Assembly (NCBI GenBank): GCA_002633005.1
Contig: NMRA01000063.1
Span: 668,427 to 732,426, forward strand
From: Phoronis australis
Lineage: Eukaryota; Phoronida; Phoronidae
DNA: 64,000 bases
Direction: 5' to 3'
Part shown: positions 1 through 12,700 of the stretch, one piece after another
How the letters are laid out: each line of letters opens with the position of its first letter
Numbering within the stretch: the stretch's first letter is position 1
The notes under the pieces: generated by a model
Database searches by the model: none
What the model was told of the DNA's origin: nothing
Seen by the model: only the letters and a program-made list of their open reading frames with translations
Position numbers and translations under genes: made by a program

Positions 1-534
1 AGGCCTACTTGTGTAACATACAACACTGCACAAAACAATTGTCTGCAATGCTAGTAACTTGGTGCATTGAATAGAGAACACATGGCAACTTGTTGGGTGG
101 AGATGAAACCAGCAGTGAGTGGGACCATCATGTAATGAAAACTTGGGCCCAGGATGAAGGATGGTACTGACATAACCACAGGCCGGGGGGGACACCGGTC
201 ATTACAAAATGTCCTTGGGGAAGGGGGGGGGGGAGGAGCATGCACATATCGATGGCCAAATCTTATCTACCTCAGCCCATGTTGTCATGGTCGGGGATCT
301 AGCAACCAAAATAACGAGGTTCTAAAATATTGGTAACATAAAGCAATGTAAACCTGTGATCCACGCATTGGTAACATAAAGCANGAAGACTATTTCAAAT
401 ACGACAAATTTGTTAAGAATTAATGGCACAAAATATAAAACGTGTAGTAAGCAGTACAAAAAGAAGTAGGTTTCGCGCGCAAACGCTGTGGCCCATAAAC
501 AAGTAAGTCTTTTAGTATGATTATTGTAGTTAAA

Positions 535-605
535 TTGTGGTGGTGCAGTGGTAACGTACGCGCGCTCTATGCCCCAGGTCGTGAGTTCGATTCTTTGGTA
601 CGTGC
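535..605 (+). repeat. tRNA-derived SINE head (candidate)
   Basis: The stretch carries an A-box-like TGGTGCAGTGGTAACG and, about 30 bases later, a B-box-like GAGTTCGATTC. This is the spacing of an RNA polymerase III type 2 promoter. The flanking bases do not close into a tRNA acceptor stem, so a SINE head fits better than a working tRNA gene. A T-rich stretch follows. Confidence 0.4.
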
Positions 606-779
606 ATTTTTTTCCTGTTTGACACGTTCTCCGTGTTTTTTTTGCCTTTTTTTTCTTGGATAATACTTCAGGAATCAAGGAAAATGCTTGATTTTTGGAG
701 GTAAAAACAGAAAAATTTCCTGGGCGACCTCCCCCCATCCGGTGCTATGCGCATCTACATTCGTGGTTCAGTTTGCGCA

Positions 780-841
780 AAAGCTTCCAACCGGACAAAA
801 TGTTGGGCCCCCCCCCTTGTGATATCCTAGATCCGCCACTG
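780..841 (-). mobile_element. hAT-like MITE end (fragment)
   Basis: The stretch ends in CTAGATCCGCCACTG, the reverse complement of a CAGTGGCGGATCTAG-type terminus. Related ends of the same family occur near 7,961, 18,772 and 48,749. The opposite end of this copy is unclear and may lie near the N at 384. Confidence 0.4.
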
Positions 842-900
842 CATAAAGCAATGTAAACCTGTAACCCACGCATTGCTTAGAGGGTCATACAAGGCATTGC

Positions 901-3284
901 AAAGACAAAATTCCTAATGCTTTGGCTGAAATTCCCACGGAGTGCTCAGTGCTAGGGCCTGGGAGATTTTGCCCGGGCCGGCTCAGCCGAAAAGACAATC
1001 ACTGAAATGTATAAAGTTTAGAAAATGGTATTATGCAGTGATTAGCCTTTTTCGTCGCTATAATTGTATAGTACCTATTTTTCAGTTCCGCTTGTTTATA
1101 AAACAAGACGATCAGCTGTCAAGGGAGCCCTCGATCGATCTCCGGCAAGCCATTACATCACTGCATTCCCAAAGATTTTAGTATGGGTATAAAAATTCCT
1201 TGACCCGACGCCACTTGATTTATCCTAACAAAAAGATTTGAGGCATGCGTTCGTGTGAAACACTTGAACACAAAGTAGAAAAAATTAATAGACACCCATG
1301 GAAATCGATGAACAATATGCGTGCATGTAAAGTCGTGTCATTGTATGCAACAATTGGCCAATGGAACCGTACATGTTTTTGTACGTGTTTAAGGGCATAA
1401 GTCAGTTTGAATAAAAGGAGGCAGCAGAATTTTGCAAAACGATAGAGTTATAATAACTGATATGTTAACATTAAGCATTTCAATGAAAAAAAGAAGAATG
1501 CACGACACCAAAAACAACCCGTACTGGTTGGTAAGGCACGCACATAGTGTATACATCGGTTACCCGCGTGTGTCAGTGTGAACACCACTGCGGCGGCTGA
1601 AGCCGGAAGTCGACATTTACATTTACGCAGACCCAATTTCCCAAAAGATGATTGGGCATGTCTACTTCACGTTATACCAAGGAATAATAATTACATTAAT
1701 ATGCAGACGCTTTTTTCAAAAAAGAAAACGCATGTAAGGGGTGCTGATGTGTCTCAAGGAAAATTACTTCAGTGATACGCTACTTTTCTTTACTTGTCCT
1801 AGTACCTAATTCACCTTAGCTTGGTGAACTGGTAATTTGTACAGTTTGAAACGACATGGTCTCACAGTTCAAAAATGTTGTGTTATAGACTCTGCTGTAA
1901 AACTAGTTGACACGCCGCGGAACTGCAGATTTAAAAAGGCGTTCGCATTATTAATTTTTACCAATATTAATTTTTACGCCACTCAATGTACCCCTTTTAT
2001 GCGACCATGATGTGGGGAATCTCCGGGTTTTTTTCTGTCAATAACAAGCGTACTTCCATATTATTGGCCATCCAGAAAGAGAAGGACAAGAAAAATGTTC
2101 ACACAGAAACAACACATTAAGATACTGTAACCATTTCAAACAATAAAGTTTTCATTTATTTCAGAATATCACCATCACGCAGTAAAATCACACCGTGACA
2201 GTAAAAGGGAAATGTCTAGCAGGTACAAAGTTACTGTACCGTGCTGGTACCATACATGCACCCCACTTCAGCAAAAGTCAGATTTCAACCAACTCCAAGT
2301 TAATCCCTAATTCAGTTGAATCCGACATTTACTGGCACACAATTATATATATTTATACTGACAACACCCCGCCACAAAATAAATAACATGACAAAACTCA
2401 ATTGTCGTAAACTCCACTTGCCCTGTCCTACATACCCAGCCATTAATACTCTGTAATTATAAGAAGACCATAAACAGGACAGAATATAAAAATTATGGTT
2501 TTCCTCGAGTGAGACAGTTGCAAATTTTAAAAGCTCGCCAGGCTACAGAAAATTTGTCCCATCTTTTGAAATCTAAAGAAACAACCCATCTACCGTCTCA
2601 ATATGATATTGTGGAGTGTAGCATTCTTGGGGCATCGCTTCCTTCGATCCACTTCCAGTCTTAGTAAACTGGCTATATTAATAAATCTTAAAATTGGTGT
2701 CCACTCTGTAAAAATGCACAACTATTAATCTTTTAATCACTTTTTTGTGTTTCTTCGTTGCTAGAAAACAACAGATATCTTGGTCACTAAACTCTTAAAA
2801 ACATATCGGACTAAGAAGGAAAGTCAAGTAAAAGACCTTGAAACATCGACTTAAGTGGGTGTTCTAGGGACCAAATTAAGTTGAACAATATTGTTCATGC
2901 GATGGGATTCTCACCCACAAAATCATTTTAGTTCAGTTTCAAACCTCGTAAGACAAAAAATATATCATTGATTCTGGGTCTAATCTTTATACTAGAAATT
3001 AAACTTTATTTTTTATTTTCTGCTATAACTAAAGAACTTTTAATTCTGTGCTCAAGCGTTCAATGATTTTCTTGAATGATTTTCAAAAAATCCTAGTTTG
3101 CACTTGATGATACTAACATAAAAGCTATGAGTTTTTACATGAAATCTCGTGTTGTTACTAATAATGGTTCCTAGATACTACACAGTACACACGGTAGGTC
3201 TATCCCCGCTTTCATCAGCAAGACAGCGGACCACTCCGCCCAACGAAATCCACGTGACTTCAACTCTAGTTATATTTACCTCAT
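901..3284. other. No supported feature
   Basis: This is AT-rich DNA downstream of METTL23. Only short open frames occur, none with a recognisable domain. A small direct repeat of ATTAATTTTTAC lies near 1,950-1,975. I see no exon, RNA gene or transposon terminus. Confidence 0.5.
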
Positions 3285-3390
3285 TGGTTCGGACTCCCTC
3301 CGCTAAATTCGTGTTGCTTATTCGCTGCTTGGGGTGCTAGTTTTCCCGATAGCTATTGCGGCGAAAGGTAAAATGGAGGAGTGGGACCTC
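3285..3390 (+). repeat. Dispersed repeat of about 100 bp, copy 1
   Basis: The sequence beginning TTCGGACT and containing TTGCTTATTCGC is found again, diverged, at 8,062-8,160. Here it directly abuts the CTCF-like repeat array, so it may be the end of a larger composite element. Confidence 0.5.
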
Positions 3391-5175
3391 CTTTTGAAAA
3401 GAAAGTAACATCTCTTGATGAACAAGAGCAACGCACATCGTTGAAATGCGCCCACGAATGCACCGCAAACGGTGTGCTTCTTGGGGTGTTCATTTGGTTT
3501 ATCATAAAAATGACCACTAGAAGGCGCAAAATACGTCGAATCCATCCGAAAACGGAACATGCCATCATTTTTTAATAGAAAGCTATTTATTGAATTTCAT
3601 AAAAATCCATAAAGGAACTTCAAAGAAACAGAGGAAAATGGAAAGATGAATTTCCACTAGGGGGCACAGCGTTCGTCAGATACGTCTGAAAGTCGTCGAC
3701 GTCCGTTCTCAACTTCATATGAATACATTTGCTAAATTTAATTTAAACATCCTGCAGATTGTTTAGGAGATACAGCTGTGGGCGCAGAAATTGCCACTAG
3801 GAGGCGCCACAGTACTCGAAGTCATCAGAAAATCGTCAGACCTCCTCTTCATATTAGGAACATACATGCCAATTTCCACAATCACTCTTAGAGTGGTTTG
3901 GTTGACAGAGGAGCAGATGCCGAAAAACAGATTCGAAAATAGTAAAAATGGCCACTAGGTAGCGCAAAATACCTCGAATTTAACCGAAAACCAGTGGATA
4001 GTGTCAACTCACTAATAGATGCTATTTGCTAAATTTTATGAAAACCGTTGAAAACCTTTGACGATACAGAGGTAAACATACTAAAAAACAAAAAATTGCC
4101 ACTAGGGGGCACACCGATTATCCAATCCGTTCGAAAGTCACCGTACTCCGGCTGCTTTCAACTACAAATAAATACACCAGCAAAAATCAATAATCATCCT
4201 GTTGAGCATTTAGGAGATACAGCCATGGGCGCAAATACAAACAAATCTGCCACTAGGAGGTGCCATAGTAGTCGAACTTATCGGAAAACCATCGTCAGCC
4301 GCCCTCTTCACAGTAAGAACACATATACCAATTTTCAAAATCATCCCTAGAGCAGTTTGGTTGATATAACGGCGGACGCCGAAAACAGACTCGAAAACTA
4401 GGTGGTGCAACGTACCTCGAATCAGTTTGAAAACGAAAGGATGGCACCATCTCACTAGTAGATGCCTAACTGCCAAATTTTATGAAAATCCGTTGAGGAT
4501 CTCCAAAGATACAGAGGCAAGTGAAAAAATTCAAATTGCCACTAGGGGGCACACCGGTAGACAGAGGTTCCTATATTCATCGGCCATCTGTTGTCAGTTC
4601 ATAGGAGCACATCTGCCAAATCTCATCAAGATCTTGTGAGGAATTTAGGAGATACCGCCATGGGTGCAAAAACAAACGAAACTGCCACTAGGCAGTGCCA
4701 CAGTAGTCGAAGTCATCAGAAAATCACTGTCAGCTGCCCTCTTCACAGTAAGAACATATATTCCAATTTTCAAAATCATCCCTAAAGCAGTTTGGTTGAT
4801 AGAAGTGCGGACGCCAAAAACAGACTCAAAAACAGACAGTAAATATGGCCACTAGGTGGCGCAAAACACCTCGAATCCATCCGAAAATGGGAGGATAGCG
4901 TCATCTCGCTAATATATGCATAACTGTCAAATTTCATAAAAATCCGTTGAGGTAAGCGTAAAAATTTAAATTGCCACAAGGGGGCACACCTGTTGTCAGA
5001 GAGGTCTGAAATTTGTCGTCATCTGTCGTCAGCTTCATAGAAACATGTCTGCCAAATCTCATCAAGATCCTGTAAGGGGTTTAGGAGATAGAGCTGCGGA
5101 AGCCGGATGACAGACGCCCAGACAGAGAAGACGGCAATATGCGACCACATATAAATATGTGGGCGCATAAAAAGC
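3391..5175 (-). repeat. CTCF-motif-bearing repeat array 1
   Basis: This is an array of degenerate monomers (roughly 120 bp) in the opposite orientation to the other arrays. Each monomer has a CCACTAGG(N)GGC core, a TTTTCATGAAATTTGG-type segment and a GTATCTCCTAAA-type segment, all reverse-complemented here. The best core is TGGCCACTAGGTGGCGC at 4,846-4,862. Others lie near 3,948, 4,097, 4,252 and 4,540. The right edge is the hairpin ATGCGACCACAT / ATGTGGGCGCAT at 5,139-5,168. Short open frames inside the array are chance. Confidence 0.75.
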
Positions 5176-6482
5176 CATCACCGTGGTGCTGGGTCAGGCT
5201 TAATCAATTGCCCACTTGTCTATCTTTTGAAAATAATCACAAAGTGTTTTCAAATGAATTACTGTTAATTCACAACACTTCTACCCAACAATATTCAATA
5301 GTATGAAATGTTAGTTACTACTGAACTATGTGGAGTCAGTCCAGATATTGCCTTACCACCCATGAGTCACATGCAAAAGAGTGCATGCCAAGTCTACTAC
5401 TGTAGCTCTTATGGACATAAAATGATTAAGCACGCACTCTACCAGAAAGGGTACAACACAGTTTGACTGAAGGGTGTTTTGATATGGTCGCCAATAGCAG
5501 TGAGTCATTTGTTTAGACCACAGGTGTAACTTTGTTGTAGACTTATCCTCTGACACAGTGCCACCTATACTGAAAAATGGCCCAGTGGAACGACACACGG
5601 AATTCCGTGTGTCATCAGTGCACATGCCTTGGTTGGGAGTATACCTATCACATCGCCACCACTTGCAAACGTCTTTATGTACCGGTACTGGACTTGTTGA
5701 GGCTTAAGCCACTGGATCAGTGTTCCTTTGATTTTGTTTACTTCGATCACTGCCCGTTTTAATAAATTGCAACTATTTAAGTCAAATGTGATCGCAAAAC
5801 TGGTAACTGTAAACTGCAAGGGGTTTTCCAGATTTCAACCAATGGGAGTGACTGAATGTTATGACGTTGGTTTCATTACTTTAACCAATGAGAAGACATG
5901 TTAAATAACATTTGACAGAGCTACATTTCAAATTACTGTGAAAGAGTGTATTGTAGACTAAATGACTTTTGAACAAAGACAGTCTCAGAGAAAGAGAAGA
6001 GGTTCCACAAAAGTCCTCCCTCTGAGGATCTGCACCTGTTTTAATGACGACAATAACTATATCTATTCTTAAAACATTTTAGTTGACATGTCTGGTTAAG
6101 AATGAAAACAATGCTCTCACATATAGCAATGACACTAGCCACTCACAGAGCAGGGACATTACATCAGTTTTAACACTGTAAAACACATTTTGGGATTATT
6201 TTTGGATGGGATAGACTTCTTGAAGTTATTGAGCAGATCCATAACACAATCGTTTTTTGGGATTTTTTAAAACATCATCAAATTCTTGCCATTGTCTACC
6301 ACAGCTCAGCTGAAATCAAGGCCAACGACTTCACTAGACAAATAGCTTAAAATAGTGCTACATTCATCAAGTGGAATTTAGCTCCACCAGCAGGGTTAGA
6401 CTGCGACCATGGGGTTTCCGTTTCAATGATTTCACGCTGAGGCCGATTTCAGAACATCAGCCTTTGTCACCAATAATGTCCT
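5176..6482. other. No supported feature downstream of METTL23
   Basis: This is the 3' flank of METTL23 on the minus strand. Open frames are short and carry no recognisable domain. I see no repeat terminus or RNA gene. Confidence 0.45.
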
Positions 6483-6488
6483 TTTAAT
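6483..6488 (-). promoter_or_regulatory. Candidate METTL23 poly(A) signal
   Basis: The minus strand reads ATTAAA, a common variant of the poly(A) signal, about 35 bases after the METTL23 stop codon. Position and hexamer fit, but a single hexamer in AT-rich DNA is weak evidence. Confidence 0.3.
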
Positions 6489-6523
6489 TGGCATTGGCCT
6501 TTGCAACAATACCAAAGGAAGCA

Positions 6524-6713
6524 CTATGTCATTGCTTGGTCATAGTCTGAAGGCTCAGGGTCTTGTCTACTAATTATCAACATGTGAATGGTGTGCACAC
6601 CAGGCAACTGTTGATCAGCCATGTTCGGGCAGTCAGCACCAAACAGTTGAAGAGGGACATGACAGCACTTGAGACACCACTTCCTGAGCAGGTGTTCTAG
6701 TGAACGACTGGCA
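6524..6713 (-). CDS. METTL23: METTL23 exon 5 (C terminus and stop)
   Basis: The exon has 62 codons plus a stop after the acceptor tttcag. It encodes ASRSLEHLLRKWCLKC, then HVPLQLFGAD and LPGVHTIHMLIIS, matching human SLEALLYKW, HIPLESFDAD and LPGRHTVEMLVIS. The tail of about 14 residues after MLIIS is not conserved with human. Confidence 0.93.
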
Positions 6714-9700
6714 CTGAAACAAACACAGGGACTGAGTGTACAGAAATGTCAATCTAAAGCACTGTAAATTTTGATTTAAAGTAAATATTTCGACATCACA
6801 AAGAAGACTGCACAAAACATCTATAAATAATTGTAATAAATAAAGCACATGCTACTAGGTCACCTCAAATTTAAACCCTTCAAACAATAGTCAATAAACA
6901 TTTGAATTCAGTTACCAACAATTCTGGGAGAAATTTTAAATATTTCTTCTTGAATTTCTGTACTTTTGATTAAGAAATAAATGCAAAATTACATAATTAA
7001 AATTTTCATGTAAATAACGTAGAAAATAAATCCAAAACTAAAAGAGGCGATCCAGATCCTCTAAAGAATATACTTGTGTGTCGAAAAGTAGAATAAATAT
7101 ACGTAACTAAAACAAAAATGGATCACTGAAATTTTCGGATATAATAATATCCTTCGTCAACAGAAACAGAAATAAAGTAAAATAAAACACTGACAATGAC
7201 ATCTGATATATGGCGTAATGAACATGATACATTATTGTGGAAACAAGTAAAGGATATAATTTAAGAAGTCTTAATGTTCAATCCAATAGGTTCAAGTGTT
7301 TTGTGTGACCTCATCAGTGGATCCGGTCTCCACCATTGTGTTGTTCCACATCAACAGCGAGCCTAAGTAATCTCGAAAACTGAGTTTGACCAAGTATTAT
7401 GAAAAGTTGCATGTATGGAGGATGCAGTAACAGCTAGCAATCGAACAGACAGTATTTTGGATTTTGCATTTCTAAAAGATGGTAATATTGCCCAGAAATG
7501 GCAGAGAGATTCGTGCATCGGACAGTACACGTTGGACCAAGCAAAAAGTTCAGGGGCCACGCTGTGCTCAGCCCATTATGGAGAATCCTGCTTCCATCTG
7601 GCATAGAAACGGAGATTTGACGAAAGTTTCTCCAATGTGTATGTGCATTTGATAGAGATAAAGTATTATTTTTTACCATTGCTGGGAACACAGTTGTCAG
7701 GCATATGTTGAGTATGAGCCTGAACATCAAATTTTGACTGTGACAACGAGTATGATTGCAGTAAGTTTCCATCAGTGTATTCTTGTTCAAGACTGTAAGA
7801 ATACATGCTATCCATACATACGTCAACACGCGCTACCCGCACATACGTCAACACGCGCTACCATTGGGCAGTTCGGGAGTGCCTATGTCGGACAGGCAAA
7901 ATCCTGGCTAATACTCTGCCCTGGCCCTCCCCTAACTCAAAATCGTGGATCCGCCCATGATAACTGAATGTTAGTTTACGTATTTTATCCATTTTCAATC
8001 ACAGAGTAATTTTATTGCAAGTAGAACGTTAATTAAGTACGAATTTATCAGTGTTTACACAGTTCGGACTGCGCCGCTAAATAAATGTTGCTTATTCGCC
8101 GCTCGGGGCACTAGTTTTTCGACTGATAACCATTGTGGTGAGTGGCAAGACGGCGGAGTGAACTCTACTATTCTATGTACACTCCTTGCTACTATTCTAT
8201 GTAAACTCCTTGCTACTATTCTATGTAAACTCCTTGCTACTATTCTATGTAAACTCCTTGCTACTATTCTATGTACACTCCTTGCTACTATTCTATGTAA
8301 ACTCCTTGCTACTATTCTATGTACACTCCTTGCTACTATTCTATGTACACTCCTTGCTACTATTCTATGTAAACTCCTTGCTTCTATCCTGACTTTACCT
8401 TCGCTCTTGATAGCTACACCACATTTCTGCTCCAGGGTTCTTCTTTAGTAGATAGGCTGCTGTGACTAGCACTGATTCAAAATCTGTAATCAGTAAATTA
8501 AATGCAGAACTGTCCGTGTTAGCCAATGAGCATTGCTTTTACAATATAATACATCATAAAACAAAAAAGCAAGCCCCAAATCTGGGAATGAAAGTATGAT
8601 AAAGTTTCCTAAAATTTGAACAAAAATAATTGTCAAAATGGTCATTTTCTAACTTTCAAAAGTTAGACGTTATTAATTGTGTTTATTGATGACAATTGTA
8701 CCATATAAATTTTGAAAATGATCAAGTAATCTTTTCTTCCACGTTTACTTTTGTAGAAAATTTTGATGTTTTTTAGCCTTCTGCTCTAATGTTTTCTAAA
8801 TTGAAGAAAATTTACTGCAGTACTGGTGTACTCTTCCCTTTTTCAAAGATATTTGTTATTAAAAAAGAGTGCAGCTGGTCTGATGTCATTTGTGGTGCAT
8901 CAGACTTGCACAAGCCTCATGGCTGGGCCCATTACACTATACACCTGAGCTAAAAACAAAAGAGCCGTGTTATGGATCAACAGGTTCTTCACGATGGAAG
9001 TTTTCAAGTATGCCTGTCTCTTTTATAAAATTAGACAGACACTTCTATTACAGTATTCTTCACTTATTTAGCACACAATATGGCCAACGTGAATTTTTTA
9101 TCACCTTTCTCCGCAAAAATAAAAATTAAGAAACTTTTTAGTAAACTTACCATTATGTGCAATAACACTTGAAAATTACCGTACCTTGTTTTTGTCAGAA
9201 TATTTTTTTTCAATTTAAAACTTCGTAGTTCACATTTACCTTTGGGGTACAACAAAGTAAAGTGACATTTCTGAATCTATCTCAGAAATTCCCAGTATGC
9301 TTACTTTTACACAGTAAAATCAATGTTGAAACTACACAATAGGTGGTAGCACTAGCCACCCCAAAAAGCATGGAAGTTCATTAATAATCAAGTCAAATCA
9401 CTAAAAGCTAGGCTCTTGTCATCTTTTAAAACATGATTACCTGATTTGTCATAAAAGCAGTCAGAAGCTAACACAATATCAAGTGACGGCAGCTCCATGA
9501 GTTCAGCATTTATAACTCCCCACGAGATGGCAACAACTGGTATGTCTGCCAGTCCATTCACCAGGCAGGATTGCCTACAGTTCTCTAAACATTGAGGATA
9601 CCGACTGCTGTCACTCAATATGACATCTCCGCCCAGTTTGGCAGCTAATACTCCAGGCAAAGCAGTCCCAGCACCAAGCTGAAGAAAGATGTTTCAGCAA

Positions 9701-12700
9701 AAATAAAAAAACTACCAGCATTCAATGAACACAAACTAAAACTTGGATAAAAATATAAGAGGTAACATGAATTTGAAATGAATGAGGTATTTCATATGAT
9801 TAAGAAATAAAATCAATCGTGTCTAATATTGTGGATAAGCTTTGACTAATAGAGTACAGAACAAAAACTCTCTTTCAATAAATGACAAAAAACTTGTTTT
9901 CTAAGAATTTTAAGTGTCCTACTTTGAATTTGTATTTCACTTCAACTAAACACAATACCTCTAAAAACCTCTTCCCTGTCAGCAAGTCTCGGAGATGCCA
10001 AACATACTGTGCTAAGACTGGGGCTGATGGCCATACAAACATTCCATAGCCTTCACCAAGAACCTTCAACAAGATGTCAGAGACAAGAACACAATTAACA
10101 CAAACGATATAAGTATACACATAAAAAGTGAGGTCCATTCTCCAACAAAGTACTTGCAACAGGCAAGTTTAAATTTTCACCAGAGTAATTTATCCACTAC
10201 ATGGTCACCACTAGTTGAACTCAAAGCCCTGACGTTTCAATTTAAAATGAGTGTTGAGTACAATATTTTTAAAGGTGCTTGTGAAACGCCTTCTGACAGA
10301 ATAACTGTTGATTTAGGTTATTAGAGTACAAGACAAAAGTAATCTGACAAACTATTGTTTGTTATTGTCTTGATAATCTGACACTTAATACTTCAGGTAC
10401 TGTTATCTGTTTAAAATTGTTCCACTTTCCATCAGGAGATAACAAAAATAGGACATTAAGATTTTTATGAAAAATTCAAAATTACCATAAAACAAAAACG
10501 AAATGAATATTAAGAAAACTGTAAAAACCTTTGCAAAATTTCATCATTAACATTTATGTTATATGCATGCTATTGATACTAGCTGTTCTCCTATGAATGA
10601 ACCTTTCGTTTACCATCAATTTTACCAAAAACACATGGTCACATGACCCAACTGGTATTTTAAGTAAAAATCTAAACCCTGCTGACTTTCTACTCTGACT
10701 CAGAAAATACATTGAGAGAATCAAGAATCTATTTAATGACGTTAGAAAAACAGGTTAACATTAGCCAGTTGGGCTATTTCTACGACATTAAATTTAACAG
10801 AAACGTGAAGAAAAATGGAAGTTCAGCTAAAAATGGAGAACAACAGTGAGATTTAAGAGTAAATAAAAGTTTTAACTTTTATTTACACTTAAAAGTGTTC
10901 ATAATCAATAGAGTCAAGACCCACAAAAATAATTTGTATAAACAATAATACTATTAGATACATGTGAAAATACTACAATCTAGAGAAATCACAACTGTAA
11001 AGAAACGCTGGTATACACTATTTACAACATAATCCGGAGTGTTTACAAACGGAGCAGCTGCCTTCGGGCCAGTCCAGGTCTGTATCAGTCTATGGAAAAC
11101 AGTGAATGACTCAGTCTGTTGTGCCCAACTCGTTCGGTAGACTGTTCCAGACCAAAACGGCCTCGAAGCGAAAAGAACTTTTATGGTACTTGACAGATTT
11201 AACTTGAGGAATATCTAAAAGGTTGTTGTAGCGAAAAGAGAAATTGTTTTTCTTGTTTCTTTATAAGTGAATGAAGTGTCTTAGGTGGTTCGCCATAAAG
11301 GATTATAAATAATCTATTGCAATACGTCAAAGTCTGTGGAGGTGAAGGGGTGGTTTGTTAGCTTGTGAGAGCAGTTGTTCATGTGTGCTATTGTCATTGC
11401 AGTAGACAAAATGGAGAGCTCTGAGTTCCAGTTTTTCTAAGTTTTTTTACGTGTATAATTTTTTTGGAGCAAAAATGCCACACCATCCGGTGACAATTAT
11501 AAAAATTCTACAGCTCTCTGAAGAGTGACACTTGCCAAAAGTGAATAAAAAATTTAAACGTAAGGTGGACAACGAAACCAAGAACATCGACAACCATGAC
11601 CTCGAAGCCTGTGAAATCATTGAAAAGTGATAAACCATTAAAAGAGCAATGAGGAACTGGTCAATGAAAGACAATAATGAAATCAGAAAAAAATTGAATG
11701 ACTTGAGAACAATAAGTCGTAGGCAAGAAACATACATTGCAAATAGAACTCTGCAAAGGTAATTTGAAACAATTAGCGTCGCAGCAACACTTGCAGTCGA
11801 TTATCTCGAAAAACAAAATTCCTTGACTAGATGAATATTGTTCGTATATTTCAAGTCCATCAGACAAAAATGCAACCTCTAGCAAGATTATGATAGACCG
11901 AAAAAGTCAGCTGTTTTCATTCATGCGCTCGCAGTGAGCTATGAACCACTTTTAAATTCACTCGTTATCGTGAATACGCTCACAGTGTGCTATGAACCAC
12001 TTGTAAATTCACTTGTTATCGTTTATGCGCTCGCAGTGTGCTATGAACCACTTGTAAATTCACTCGTTATAATTCATGTGCTCGAAGTGTGCTACGAACC
12101 ACCTGTAAATTCACTAGTTATCATTCATGTGCTCAAAGTGTGCTACGAACCACCTGTAAATTCACTCGTTATCATTCATGCGCTCGCAGTGTGCTATGAA
12201 CCACCTGTAAATTCACTCGTCATTGATGCGCTTGCAGTGTGCTATGAACTACTTGTAAATTCACTCGTAATCATTCATCCACTCGCAGTGTGCTATGAAC
12301 CACTTGTAAATTCACTCGTTATCGTTTACGTGCATAATTTGCTGAATAGCAACAGGACTTTTGATGATTGAATCAGTGTAAGGCATAATGTGTTGAATAG
12401 CAACAGGACTTTTGATGATTGAATCAGTGCAAGGCATAATTTGCTGAATAGCAACAGGACTTTTGATGATTGACTCAGTGCATGGCATAATGTGTTGAAT
12501 AGCAACAGGACTTTTGATGATTGAATCAGTGCAAGGCATAATTTGCTGAATAGCAACAGGACTTTTGATGATTGAATCAGTGCAAGGCATAATTTGCTGA
12601 ATAGCAACAGGACTTTTGATGATTGACTCAGTGCAAGGCATAATGTGTTGAATAGCAACAGGACTTTGATGATTGACTCAGTGCAAGGCATAATTTGTTG

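Noticed and set aside
8158-8448. 96-codon frame with an 8-residue repeat
   Set aside because: It is the 24-bp minisatellite read as protein, and it overlaps METTL23 exon 4 on the other strand.
9064-9255. Candidate METTL23 exon ending at the good donor gtaagt near 9,150
   Set aside because: The required reading phase meets a TAA. The true exon was found at 8,399-8,483 with full homology and phase agreement.
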